Shown piece after piece: positions 17,522 through 25,992 of a stretch of DNA of 64,000 nucleotides; positions within the stretch are counted from its first letter, which is position 1, and each line of letters starts with the position of its first letter. The translations under genes were made by a program, and so were the position numbers. The notes under the pieces were generated by a model. It did not search any database, was not told the origin of the DNA, and saw only the letters and a program-made list of their open reading frames with translations. The stretch comes from Polluticaenibacter yanchengensis (lineage in GTDB: Bacteria; Bacteroidota; Bacteroidia; Chitinophagales; Chitinophagaceae). Location: NCBI GenBank assembly GCA_027854065.1, contig JAQGEF010000004.1, positions 62,001 through 126,000 of the forward strand. The letters run 5' to 3'.

Positions 17522-18919
17522 GTGATCCAGTTCATTATAAATAATAAGCCGGTGAATACCGGCCATAATCCGAACACTCCGCTATTGGAGTTTATTCGTT
17601 ACAACCTGAACTTAAAGGGTACGAAAACTGGTTGTAATGAGGGTGACTGCGGTGCGTGTACGGTTTTAATCGGCGAGCTGCAAAACGGGGGTAATATAAA
17701 GTATCAATCGCAAACGAGTTGCCTGACTCCTTTGGGAAATGTGCATGGTAAGCATGTGGTAACTGTTGAAGGTATCAGCCCTGCTAAAAGTCCGCAACAA
17801 TTACAAAACCGGCCGCTTAGTCCTGTTCAAGAAGCGATGTGTAATAATTATGCGACGCAATGTGGTTTTTGTACTCCTGGTTTTGTGATGAGCATGACGG
17901 GACATTGTTTATCTGAGCAATCTAACACGAGTGCTAATCTTAAAGTTGCGATTGATGGTAATATTTGTCGCTGTACCGGTTATCATTCGATTATGCGTGC
18001 CTGCAAGGAATTGGAAGCGCGGTTTCCTGAAAAAACGGCATTTGGTTCTCCTGTTGAATTTGCAGTGGAAAACAATATTGTTCCTGAATATTTTAAGAAT
18101 ATACCGGGAGAGATTGTTGCATTGCATGGGGCATTAAAAACCCTGGATCTACAGGGGCAACGTGTGGGTGGCGGTACCGATATTTATGTGCAAAAGCATG
18201 ATACTGTTAAAAGGATCTCATTGGATTTTGCTGGTTTGCAAAATATACCTGCCATTGAGATTTCTAATGGCAAAGTGGTGATGTCTTCTGCTACAACCGT
18301 TACTCATTTGCGTGAGCATGAAGGGTTTAGCCGTTTGTTTCCTTCTTTTATAAAGCATTCTAAACTGGTATCGAGTACGCAGATCCGGAATATGGCGACT
18401 ATTGCGGGCAACTTTATCAATGCCTCGCCTATCGGGGATTTTACGGCTTTCTTCCTGGCATTGAACGCGACGGTGATATTTGATTCGGATAGGAGGGTCG
18501 CTCTTAATAAATTGTATTTAGGTTATAAAAAGCTTGATAAATCTGCTGAGGAAAGGATTGCTGCCATTGAATTCCCGCTCCCTTCTTCTCATTCTTTTTT
18601 TAATTTTGAGAAGGTTAGTAAACGGCAACATCTTGATATTGCTTCGGCTAATAGTGCTTGCTTGATGGTGGTTGAAGATATGGTGATTACTGATATCTGT
18701 ATTTCTGCGGGTGGCGTGGGGCCGACTCCTATGGTGCTTAATAAGACGTGTGCATTTCTTAAAGATAAGGCATTAACAGATGCTGTGATAGACGAGGCTT
18801 TGGTTATTACTCAATCTGAAATTGCTCCAATTTCTGATGCGAGGGGCACTGAACAATATAAGCGGTTACTTATTAATCAATTGATTAAAGCGCATTTTAT
18901 TGAGTATCGTAAGCGTTGA
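17522..18919 (+). CDS. xdhA: Xanthine dehydrogenase small subunit (2Fe-2S and FAD domains), XdhA-like
   Basis: A 465-residue electron-transfer subunit of the molybdenum hydroxylase family. Residues 1-75 form a plant-type [2Fe-2S] domain with CNEGDCGACTVL (C38, C43, C46) and a fourth Cys in QTSCLTPL. Residues 80-160 form the second [2Fe-2S] domain with CGFCTPG and ICRCTGYHS. Residues 185-465 form the FAD-binding domain with GGGTDIYVQ and TIAGNFINASPIGD. It starts at GTG (17522), as no in-frame ATG precedes the conserved N terminus. The molybdopterin-binding partner (XdhB) and the chaperone XdhC, normally adjacent, are absent; the stop codon instead runs into a 1.2 kb repeat array. As it stands it is an orphan subunit. 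Confidence 0.92.
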   Translation: MIQFIINNKPVNTGHNPNTPLLEFIRYNLNLKGTKTGCNEGDCGACTVLIGELQNGGNIKYQSQTSCLTPLGNVHGKHVVTVEGISPAKSPQQLQNRPLSPVQEAMCNNYATQCGFCTPGFVMSMTGHCLSEQSNTSANLKVAIDGNICRCTGYHSIMRACKELEARFPEKTAFGSPVEFAVENNIVPEYFKNIPGEIVALHGALKTLDLQGQRVGGGTDIYVQKHDTVKRISLDFAGLQNIPAIEISNGKVVMSSATTVTHLREHEGFSRLFPSFIKHSKLVSSTQIRNMATIAGNFINASPIGDFTAFFLALNATVIFDSDRRVALNKLYLGYKKLDKSAEERIAAIEFPLPSSHSFFNFEKVSKRQHLDIASANSACLMVVEDMVITDICISAGGVGPTPMVLNKTCAFLKDKALTDAVIDEALVITQSEIAPISDARGTEQYKRLLINQLIKAHFIEYRKR

Positions 18920-20093
18920 AAAACTTCATCTAAACGTTTTTTTCTTCACTTCGTTCATAAACGGGGAGATTCTTCGCTGTGCTATGAATGACCTCGAATT
19001 GGGTCTTATTCTCAAAAAGCAGTTTTGATGATTAAATAGTATAAACCCACCCCTACCCCTTCCTAGGAGGGGACAGGACGCTTGCGGTGAAATAGCCGGA
19101 GTAAAACTATTGGAAGGAGATTCTTCGCTGCGCTATGAATGACTGCGAAGTGACTCTTATTCTCGAAAAGTAGTTTTGATGATTAAATGTATAAACCTAC
19201 CCCTTCCAGGGAGGGGACAGGAAGCTTCCGGTGAAATAGCCGGAGAACTATTGGAAGGGGATTCTTCGCTGTGCTATGAATGACTGCGAAGTGGCTTGAT
19301 TAAATATTTTCCGCTGATTACGCTGATTAACAGAACCGCAGATTTGCGCAGATTTTTTGGAATATGGCTGCAACAATCTGCGGTTACTAAAGTACCGAAA
19401 GCGTTGACAAAATTTATTTAAACGTTTTTTTCTTCACTTCGTTCAGAAACGGGGAGATTCTTCGCTGTGCTATGAATGACCTCGGATTGGGTCTTATTCT
19501 CAAAAAGCAGTTTTGATGATTAAATAGTATAAACCCACCCCTACCCCTCCCTAGGAGGGGACAGGAAGCTTGCGGTGAAATAGCCGGAGTAAAACTATTG
19601 GAAGGGGATTCTTCGCTGTGCTATGAATGACTGTTCAGTGGCTTGATTAAATATTTTCCGCTGATTACGCTGATTAACAAAACCGCAGATTTGCGCAGAT
19701 TTTTTGGAATATGGCTGCAACAATCTGCGGTTACTAAAGTACCGAAAGCGTTGACAAAATTCATTTAAACGTTTTTTTCTTCACTTCGTTCAGAAACGGG
19801 GAGATTCTTCGCTGCGCTATGAATGACTGCGAATTGAGTCTTATTCTCAAAAAGCAGTTTTGATGATTTTAATGTATAAACCCACCACTACCCCTCCCAA
19901 GGAGGGGACAGGAAGCTTGCGGTGAAATAGCTATAGTAAAATTCTTGGAAGGGGATTCTTCGCTGCGCTCTGAATGACTGTTCAGTGGATTGATTAAATA
20001 TTCCCCGCTGATTACGCTGATTAACAGAACCGCAGATTTGCGCAGATTTTTTGGAATATGGCTGCAACAATCTGCGGTTACTAATAATGATTT
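18912..20093 (+). repeat. Tandem/composite repeat array after xdhA
   Basis: Three large units begin with AAGCGTTGA near 18911, 19399 and 19746. Units two and three are 347 bases apart. Unit one is longer (488) because an inner segment of about 140 bases is duplicated within it. Each unit contains, in order, CTTCACTTCGTTCA, GATTCTTCGCTG, a palindromic CCCCTCCCTAGGAGGGG-type hairpin, and a CCGCTGATTACGCTGATTAA / GCAGATTTTTTGGAAT block. The first unit's opening bases are the last two codons and stop of xdhA. No gene is seen, and frame 19888-20070 is spurious. Confidence 0.9.
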
Positions 20094-20132
20094 TGTTGGT
20101 TGATGTATTTTTACCCCCGGTCTTTATCTGGC

Positions 20133-21374
20133 TTAATTGTTCTGTGCCAGGTAGTATAAGGTATTGCTGTTTTTCCTGTTTAATATTTTTGCTGCGGTTG
20201 CCTGCAACTGTGCTGTTGTTACTGCATTGTAACGATCGAGCTCTTTGTTTATTAAAGTGGCATCTCCCAGGAGTTCATAAAAGGCTAAACTGTTGGCGCG
20301 GTTCATTAAGCTCATGTCTTCGAATGCGATTACGCTTTCGGATTTGTTCTTGGCTTTTTGCAACTCGGCTTCTGTTACGCCGTTTTGTACGAGTGTATCA
20401 ATTTGTTCCCAGACGGCTTTTTCTGCGGTTTGCATTGTGATGCCTTTTATGAGGCGGCCTTCTATTACTATTAGCCCGGGTTCTATTGACCCCATGTGAT
20501 AGCAGGAGATATTGCTGAAGAGTTTGTCTTCTTTTACCAATTTCTGGAATAATCGGCTACTACCGCCATTTCCCATAATTTCGGTAATTAAATCTACTGT
20601 GTAATATTCATCGGACAGGCGACCTCCCATGTGAAACCCTAGGTAAAAAGCATCTAATGGTACATTGGCTGTTATTGTTTGTACGCGTGCTTCTGCCTGT
20701 TCTGCTTCTTGCGGCAGATTGCGTAAATATTCTTCTCCTGATGGAATGGGACCGAACCATTTTTCGGCAAGTTCTTTTATTTGTTCTGTTTCTACATTTC
20801 CTGCTACTACTAAAATGGCATTGCAGGGTGTGTAATGTTTATTGAAAAAACTTTTTACATCTTCCAGCCTGGCATCTTCTATATGTTGTAATTTTTCCCC
20901 GATGGTCATCCATTGATATGGATGTTGTTTGTAACACAGATGGCGGAAGTTGTGCCATGCATCGCCATAGGGTTTGTTTATGTAATGTTCTTTGAATTCT
21001 TCGCATACTACTTTGCGTTGTACTTCGAGGCTTTGGGGGCTGAATGCGAGGGATAACATCCTGTCGCTTTCGAGCCAAAATGCTGTTTCGAGGTTTTCTA
21101 CGGGTAGTTGTAAATAGTAGTTGGTTAAGTCGTTGGTGGTATAGGCATTGTTTTCGCCTCCTGCCATTTGTAATGGTTCATCGTAGCTTTCTATATTGAT
21201 GCTGCCGCCGAACATGAGGTGTTCGAACAAATGGGCAAAGCCTGTCTGTTCGGGATTTTCGTCGCGTGCGCCTACATTGTACATTACATTTACTACTGCC
21301 ATTGGTGTGGCTGCATCTTTATGCACCAGCACTTTTAGCCCGTTATCCAACACGAATCTATCGAACGTAATCAT
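20133..21374 (-). CDS. M16 family zinc metallopeptidase (pitrilysin/insulinase-like)
   Basis: A 413-residue protein, one M16 half of the processing-peptidase type. The inverted zinc motif HLFEH is at residues 48-52 with the distal glutamate region in VVCEEFKEHYIN. The N-terminal FVLDNGLKVLVHKD and the central YDEPLQMAGGENNAYT are characteristic. No signal peptide is seen, so it may be cytoplasmic or its export is non-classical. M16B peptidases in bacteria often occur as a catalytic and a non-catalytic pair, but no partner is next to it. It precedes nothing on its transcript and lies 34 bases downstream of uppP, so cotranscription with uppP is plausible. The substrate is unknown. Confidence 0.9.
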   Translation of the reverse strand: MITFDRFVLDNGLKVLVHKDAATPMAVVNVMYNVGARDENPEQTGFAHLFEHLMFGGSINIESYDEPLQMAGGENNAYTTNDLTNYYLQLPVENLETAFWLESDRMLSLAFSPQSLEVQRKVVCEEFKEHYINKPYGDAWHNFRHLCYKQHPYQWMTIGEKLQHIEDARLEDVKSFFNKHYTPCNAILVVAGNVETEQIKELAEKWFGPIPSGEEYLRNLPQEAEQAEARVQTITANVPLDAFYLGFHMGGRLSDEYYTVDLITEIMGNGGSSRLFQKLVKEDKLFSNISCYHMGSIEPGLIVIEGRLIKGITMQTAEKAVWEQIDTLVQNGVTEAELQKAKNKSESVIAFEDMSLMNRANSLAFYELLGDATLINKELDRYNAVTTAQLQATAAKILNRKNSNTLYYLAQNN

Positions 21375-21408
21375 TTATATGAATTTGAATACAGTTATAA
21401 AAATAAGA

Positions 21409-22230
21409 TTAAGCTATTGTTCCATTGGCAATGAGCAAAAGAATAATGGCTCCGGCTATTATCCGGTATATGCCCCAAACTTTGAAGCCAAATTTAGTAA
21501 GAATTCCAATAAAGAATTTGATGGCGATAACGGCTACTACAAACGCGACTACATTGCCTGTGATGAATGCGGTGATGTGTTCCTGGCTGCTCATGATCAT
21601 TTGGTAGCCTTTTTGCTCTACTCCTCCTACATTCCATTTTTTGAGGAATATGGAATAGCAGGTTACGGCCATCATGGTTGGTACGGCTAAAAAGAAGGAG
21701 AATTCGGCGGCGAGACGACGGGTTAACCCTTGCTGCATACCGCCAATAATACTGGCGGCACTTCGGCTGGTGCCGGGCATCATGGCTAAACATTGCCAGA
21801 AGCCTATTGTGAGTGCTTTTTTGTTCGAGATTTTATCATCGTTGTCGATGTGATTGTTTTTAAACATCTTATCTATAAACAATAATACGATCCCTCCTAT
21901 AATAAGCACGACTGCAATGGGGCCTGGTTTTTCTAATACTGCTTCTATTTTATCATCGAACAAATACCCGAGAATGAGTGCGGGCATTACGCCTATTATG
22001 AGTTTTACATAAAACTGCCAGCGTGTAAAATCGAAGAATTTTTTCCAATATAAGGCTACGACTGCGAGGATGGCGCCAAACTGGATGGCTACCTGGAACA
22101 TTTTTACAAATTCATCTTCTTTGATGCCGAAAATAGAGCTTACAAATATCATGTGGGCTGTACTTGATACGGGTAAAAACTCTGTTAACCCTTCTACAAT
22201 TGCTAATATAATAGCCTGGATAATTGTCAT
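21409..22230 (-). CDS. uppP: Undecaprenyl-diphosphatase UppP/BacA
   Basis: A 273-residue integral membrane enzyme that dephosphorylates undecaprenyl pyrophosphate to recycle the lipid carrier for peptidoglycan and surface glycans. The catalytic region EGLTEFLPVSSTAH is near residue 13, and the second conserved motif is MMPGTSRSAASIIGG (most homologues have Gly where this has the first Ala after SRS). About seven to eight hydrophobic helices span the full length. The start MTIIQAIILAIVEG is typical. The family's role in bacitracin resistance is well known. It lies next to a surface-polysaccharide cluster that would consume the same lipid carrier. Confidence 0.95.
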   Translation of the reverse strand: MTIIQAIILAIVEGLTEFLPVSSTAHMIFVSSIFGIKEDEFVKMFQVAIQFGAILAVVALYWKKFFDFTRWQFYVKLIIGVMPALILGYLFDDKIEAVLEKPGPIAVVLIIGGIVLLFIDKMFKNNHIDNDDKISNKKALTIGFWQCLAMMPGTSRSAASIIGGMQQGLTRRLAAEFSFFLAVPTMMAVTCYSIFLKKWNVGGVEQKGYQMIMSSQEHITAFITGNVVAFVVAVIAIKFFIGILTKFGFKVWGIYRIIAGAIILLLIANGTIA

Positions 22231-22337
22231 AATGCGTTTTATTTTATATTCTAAAGTTGAATTGTTCCTGTTTGCGGACCTGACACCTGAACGTAATTAT
22301 CAACGGTGTGAATGTTGATTTTTATTCTGCCGGTGAC

Positions 22338-22459
22338 GGGCTGCCGGATACGTGGGCGGGCGAGGTACGAGCCTGGTGCGACGCAGGAGCACGGAGCGCA
22401 GCGAACCCCTTAGTAGCCGGAACAACTGTTCGATTATTTTTCCTCTGCTGAGAGCCCCA
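22338..22459 (+). repeat. Dispersed intergenic element E1, alternative interior (copy 2)
   Basis: Outer arms GGGCTGCCGGATACG and GCTGAGAGCCCC match the E1 elements at 2120 and 56820, but the interior is different. It has CCTGGTGCGACGCAGGAGCA and GAGCG instead of the GC-rich hairpin. The same interior recurs at 46008-46115. It lies between uppP and the glycosyltransferase gene, close behind the latter's stop. Confidence 0.8.
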
Positions 22460-22466
22460 TATTGTA

Positions 22467-23594
22467 TTAAACGAGTTTTTTGACTTCTTCATCGAATTTT
22501 TCGAGTGTGAACTGCTGTGACCATTTTTGCCCGTTTTCGGATGCTTTTACATATAGATGGGGTTGGTGCAGGTATTTTTCCACGGCGTCATTTACGGCTT
22601 GGGGCGTATCTACGACTAAGGTGCCGCGTGTGCCATTGTCTACCATGTCCGGCACGCAACTCACTTTGGTAGTGATTGGCACGCACCCCCAAAACATGCT
22701 TTCTGCTACTACTTTGGGCCATCCTTCGCTTTTTGAAATAAAGATGAGAAAATGTGCCTGCCTGAAGTAACCGCGAACGGTTTCGGCTGATTGATTGCCA
22801 TGTAAAGTGATGTAATGCCCTAATGCATTGTTGCGGATATAATTTTCGAGGCTGGTGCGCTCCGGTCCTTCGCCAAACATATCTAACTGAATTTTATACC
22901 CTTTCCTGGTGAGCATTTCGGCGGCTTTTACACTTAACAATGGTTGTTTGCCGGTACTTAATGCGCCTACATAGATTAAACGGATATGGAGCAATTTGTT
23001 CAACGGGCGCGGTGCTATGTATTCGCGCTGGTTATTGCTGTAGGTGGCGGTGAAGAACGGGAGTATGTTTTTGGACACATTTGGCCAGCTATTGCCATAT
23101 ACCAGTACTTTCATGTTTTTGGTGAGAAGGGTACTGGTCAATATTTTTTGCTGGATCCTGTAAGACTTTGGCTGGTTGCTTTCTGGGTCCCAGTTACCGG
23201 CATATTTTGCTGTTTTCTTTTTGCGTGGAAAGAATATTTGGGCAATACTGCCTAATAATCCAATATTGCCGGGGCAACGGAGGTGGATATGATTGCTTTT
23301 CCGCATCTCCCGGATAATGACGAAGAGGATATAGGGGATGCAAATGAGTGAGTATAAAATATTTTTGACTGAAGAGACGTTGGTAAGTGGTATGCGTACG
23401 AACTTTATGTTGGGATGCTGATACGGAATGTCCAGGTTGTCGTAATCGCTCTCGAGCAAGGGTGCGATAATTGTAATGGTATCTACGTGTTTTGCCCAGA
23501 TATTCATTTCGCGGACATAGGGGGCGTAACCGCCTAATTGTGCTTGTTTGTTGTATTTATGTTCGGCGTGCGTAACTATTAAAAAGTTAATCAT
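22467..23594 (-). CDS. Glycosyltransferase, GT4-like (group 1)
   Basis: A 375-residue GT-B fold enzyme. The C-terminal domain shows the donor-binding pattern IRLIYVGALSTGKQPL, LDMFGEGPER, ITLHGNQS, and the E-x7-E motif in SEGWPKVVAES (about residues 287-295), all typical of retaining GT4 enzymes. The N-terminal half is less conserved, as expected for acceptor binding. It probably adds a sugar during capsule, O-antigen or exopolysaccharide assembly, using a nucleotide sugar on the cytoplasmic face. It lies 31 bases downstream of the HisF-like gene in the polysaccharide cluster. The specific linkage cannot be predicted. Confidence 0.88.
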   Translation of the reverse strand: MINFLIVTHAEHKYNKQAQLGGYAPYVREMNIWAKHVDTITIIAPLLESDYDNLDIPYQHPNIKFVRIPLTNVSSVKNILYSLICIPYILFVIIREMRKSNHIHLRCPGNIGLLGSIAQIFFPRKKKTAKYAGNWDPESNQPKSYRIQQKILTSTLLTKNMKVLVYGNSWPNVSKNILPFFTATYSNNQREYIAPRPLNKLLHIRLIYVGALSTGKQPLLSVKAAEMLTRKGYKIQLDMFGEGPERTSLENYIRNNALGHYITLHGNQSAETVRGYFRQAHFLIFISKSEGWPKVVAESMFWGCVPITTKVSCVPDMVDNGTRGTLVVDTPQAVNDAVEKYLHQPHLYVKASENGQKWSQQFTLEKFDEEVKKLV

Positions 23595-23625
23595 GGCTAC
23601 GAAAGTAAATTATTCTGTTAGTTTT

Positions 23626-24384
23626 CTATTTTAAAATTTCGTGAAGTGTATTGTAAGCGGGGTATGTAATTAATACGGCTTTGAGTGGGCCGTGATAGAC
23701 GAAAAATGAGCCGCCTGCAAAGCCGCTGATGGCGGAATTGGTTACCTGTTTTAAATGCTCCAGTTGCCCGAGACCACCGCATATTATTATGGGGGCATTT
23801 ATTAAGGGCTCTATTATTTTTACTAACCCGAGGTCGTAACCGTTCATGGTACCGTCTTTATCGATGGCGTTTACCATTACTTCTCCTACTCCTATGTCGT
23901 TTACGAGCTCTAATGCTTCTTTTAATGTGCCTTTGTATTTGAGGGTGCCGTTTTTATAAAATACTTCGTATTTGCCTAAGAAGCTTTTTTTGACATCTAT
24001 GGAGGCGACAATGGTTGATGCGCCGAGTACTTTTACCATTTCTCTTACATTGTCTGTATGGGTAAAAATAGCGGAATTGACAATTATTTTTTCTACGCCG
24101 AGGCGGAGTAATTTTTTTGCCTGCTCGACAGTTTTTACACCTCCGCCATAGGCGAGGGGCATAAATGCTTCGCTTGTAAGGCGTTCTATATACTCAATAT
24201 TGAGGGGATGATTTCCGGCTGTGGCATTGATGTCTAATATGATAATTTCATCTACTTCTTTATCGTTGAATAGTTTGACTGCATTAATGGGGTCGCCAAG
24301 GTATTTGGCATCTTTAAACTTTATGGTTTTATAAAGCCCTTCGTCCTGTAACAATAATACGGGTATTAATCGCTGTTTGAGCAT
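23626..24384 (-). CDS. HisF-like cyclase subunit of the surface-sugar amidotransfer type
   Basis: A 252-residue TIM barrel homologous to imidazole glycerol-phosphate synthase subunit HisF. The phosphate loops and the catalytic-side Asp in AIDKDGTMNGYD are kept. The N-terminal strand, however, reads RLIPVLLLQDEG, so the general acid/base Asp11 of histidine-pathway HisF is Leu here. This is the pattern of HisF paralogues in O-antigen loci (WbuZ/HisF2 type) that work with HisH2 and a WbpG-like enzyme to deliver ammonia to an acetamido sugar. The location beside HisH (3-base gap), a glycosyltransferase and a CapD-type dehydratase supports a sugar role rather than histidine synthesis. No WbpG-like gene is visible. 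Confidence 0.85.
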   Translation of the reverse strand: MLKQRLIPVLLLQDEGLYKTIKFKDAKYLGDPINAVKLFNDKEVDEIIILDINATAGNHPLNIEYIERLTSEAFMPLAYGGGVKTVEQAKKLLRLGVEKIIVNSAIFTHTDNVREMVKVLGASTIVASIDVKKSFLGKYEVFYKNGTLKYKGTLKEALELVNDIGVGEVMVNAIDKDGTMNGYDLGLVKIIEPLINAPIIICGGLGQLEHLKQVTNSAISGFAGGSFFVYHGPLKAVLITYPAYNTLHEILK

Positions 24385-24387
24385 TTG

Positions 24388-25005
24388 TTATAATTCTATA
24401 AAGTTTTTAAAAATCTGCATGCCAAACTTGTGGCTTTTTTCGGGATGGCATTGGAAGCCCATGATATTATGGTTCCAGATAACTGAATGAAAATGGCCGC
24501 CATAGTTGGTGGTAGCAGCTATGTTTTCCTGTTTATTACAGGCTACGGCGTAGCTGTGTACAAAGTAAAAGCGTTGTTCGGCTTCTGTATTTTTAAATAG
24601 CGGGAATGCTTTGTTTTGTACATGCAGGGTGTTCCATCCCATGTGGGGAGTTCTTAAACTGCTGTTATTGAGCTGAAGTTTTCTGACATCTGCATCTATC
24701 CATCCGAAACCTTTTTCTACACCTTCTTCGCTTTGATTGCACAGTAGCTGCATGCCGAGACAGATGCCTAAAACGGGTTTCTTATCTTCTAGTGCAAATT
24801 TGTTTAACGCGTCCCAAAGGCCATTTATTTTTATATTGTTTATGGCTGTATCAAATGCGCCTACGCCTGGCAGGATGACTTTATCGTACATTGGTAAAAG
24901 TCCTGCGTTGTTGACAATGTTGCATTTACCGCCTGTTTTTTTGATCATGTTGGCTATAGATGCCAGATTGCCCATGCCGTAATCTATAATGGCTATTGTT
25001 TGCAC
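24388..25005 (-). CDS. HisH-like glutamine amidotransferase, surface-sugar type
   Basis: A 205-residue class I glutaminase. The triad is complete: Cys82 in LGICLGMQLL, and His187 and Glu189 in GFQCHPEKS. The N terminus IAIIDYGMGNLASIANMIKK is typical of HisH. It would release ammonia from glutamine and channel it through the HisF-like barrel encoded 3 bases downstream. Given the altered active site of that partner and the polysaccharide neighbourhood, a role in amidinating a surface sugar is more likely than histidine biosynthesis, although no other his gene is in view to test this. Repeat element E2 lies just upstream. Confidence 0.87.
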   Translation of the reverse strand: MQTIAIIDYGMGNLASIANMIKKTGGKCNIVNNAGLLPMYDKVILPGVGAFDTAINNIKINGLWDALNKFALEDKKPVLGICLGMQLLCNQSEEGVEKGFGWIDADVRKLQLNNSSLRTPHMGWNTLHVQNKAFPLFKNTEAEQRFYFVHSYAVACNKQENIAATTNYGGHFHSVIWNHNIMGFQCHPEKSHKFGMQIFKNFIEL

Positions 25006-25022
25006 GTATTATTTTTTTATTT

Positions 25023-25200
25023 GGGGGTGTCCCTTTGCACGTTTCCGATGCCCGGATGCTTTCTGTGTAAGAAACCTGTTGAGCGCCGGCAAAGGGCCGG
25101 GCTTTCTGCAGTACTCCCTGGCGGCAATATTTACTGCCTGGCTTCGCAAAACCAACCGGTTATGCCGCCGGGGGGTACTGCTGCCAATCCCTCACCTGCT
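25023..25200 (+). repeat. Dispersed intergenic element E2 (copy 1)
   Basis: A GC-rich island with a first stem CCCTTTGC (25031-25038) against GCAAAGGG (25089-25096), a core GCAGTACTCC, a second stem region GGCGGCA...TGCCGCC, and an end GGGGTACTG...AATCCCTCAC. The core can pair AGTACTCC with GGGGTACT. Copies 2 and 3 lie at 34276 and 62076. Small open frames across it are not genes. Confidence 0.82.
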
Positions 25201-25233
25201 TAAAGGTAAGTATTCTGCGGAAAAAACTGGCAT

Positions 25234-25977
25234 CTAAACGTGTTCCTGGTTTTTCAGGTGTTTGATCTTTTCTATGTATTTTAATGCTTTGGTATTATTG
25301 GCCAGGTTAATCATGGCATTTAAATGATTTTCGTGGTGCAGGTCCGAACCTACCCAACTAATCAGCCCTTTGTCGATCAGTTTTTCTGCTATTTGTTTTA
25401 CGGGCTTGCCATAATATCCTTCTAAGGACAATAAATTTATCTGCATGTCACAACCTGTATAGGCGAGTTCTTCATATACATCGAAGTTATGATGGTAATA
25501 ATTGTACCTTTCGGGATGTGCTAATATGGGGGAATATCCTTGTAAAATGAGTTTAAAAATGGCATCTCTTATATTTGGAGATTCACTTGCAAAGCTCATT
25601 TCTACCAATACGTATTTCTTATCGGTAAAGGATAAAATTTTATCTTTTTCAAAATAAGATTCGAAATCGTAATCGACCATTATTTCGGCGGCGTAATCAA
25701 AATCTGTAAATCCTGATCTTTGCTTTTGGGCCTGCAGTAATTGATGGTACGCGGTGGATATTGTATGCTTGTTGTTGGGATGTACATCTGATAATATGTG
25801 TGGTGTGCATACAAATTTCTTAAACCCAAGTTCCTGCATGGTATCCATTAAATGCAGGGAGGTGTCTACATCGGGGCTGCCGTCATCTATGCCTGGCAAC
25901 ATATGGTTATGCATGTCAAAGCCAACCATATCAAATGAAGGGCGAATCTTTGGCTTTTTATTAAAAAACGAAAACAT
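25234..25977 (-). CDS. CpsB/CapC-type tyrosine-protein phosphatase (YwqE family)
   Basis: A 247-residue PHP-fold manganese-dependent phosphatase. Metal-binding motifs are DMHNHMLPGIDDGS (about residues 20-33), CTPHILSD, a Glu in VLVEMSFAS, LAHPERYNYY, and the final GSDLHHENH. It would dephosphorylate a tyrosine kinase (Wzc/CpsD type) that controls polysaccharide export; no such kinase is in the window. It follows the CapD-type gene by 15 bases, so the two are probably cotranscribed. Confidence in the family is high; the partner kinase is inferred. Confidence 0.9.
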   Translation of the reverse strand: MFSFFNKKPKIRPSFDMVGFDMHNHMLPGIDDGSPDVDTSLHLMDTMQELGFKKFVCTPHILSDVHPNNKHTISTAYHQLLQAQKQRSGFTDFDYAAEIMVDYDFESYFEKDKILSFTDKKYVLVEMSFASESPNIRDAIFKLILQGYSPILAHPERYNYYHHNFDVYEELAYTGCDMQINLLSLEGYYGKPVKQIAEKLIDKGLISWVGSDLHHENHLNAMINLANNTKALKYIEKIKHLKNQEHV

Positions 25978-25992
25978 TTTACACTTGGTTTA

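Noticed and set aside
18912..20093. CRISPR array
   Set aside because: Units are about 350-490 bases with near-identical content and no short unique spacers; no cas genes are nearby.
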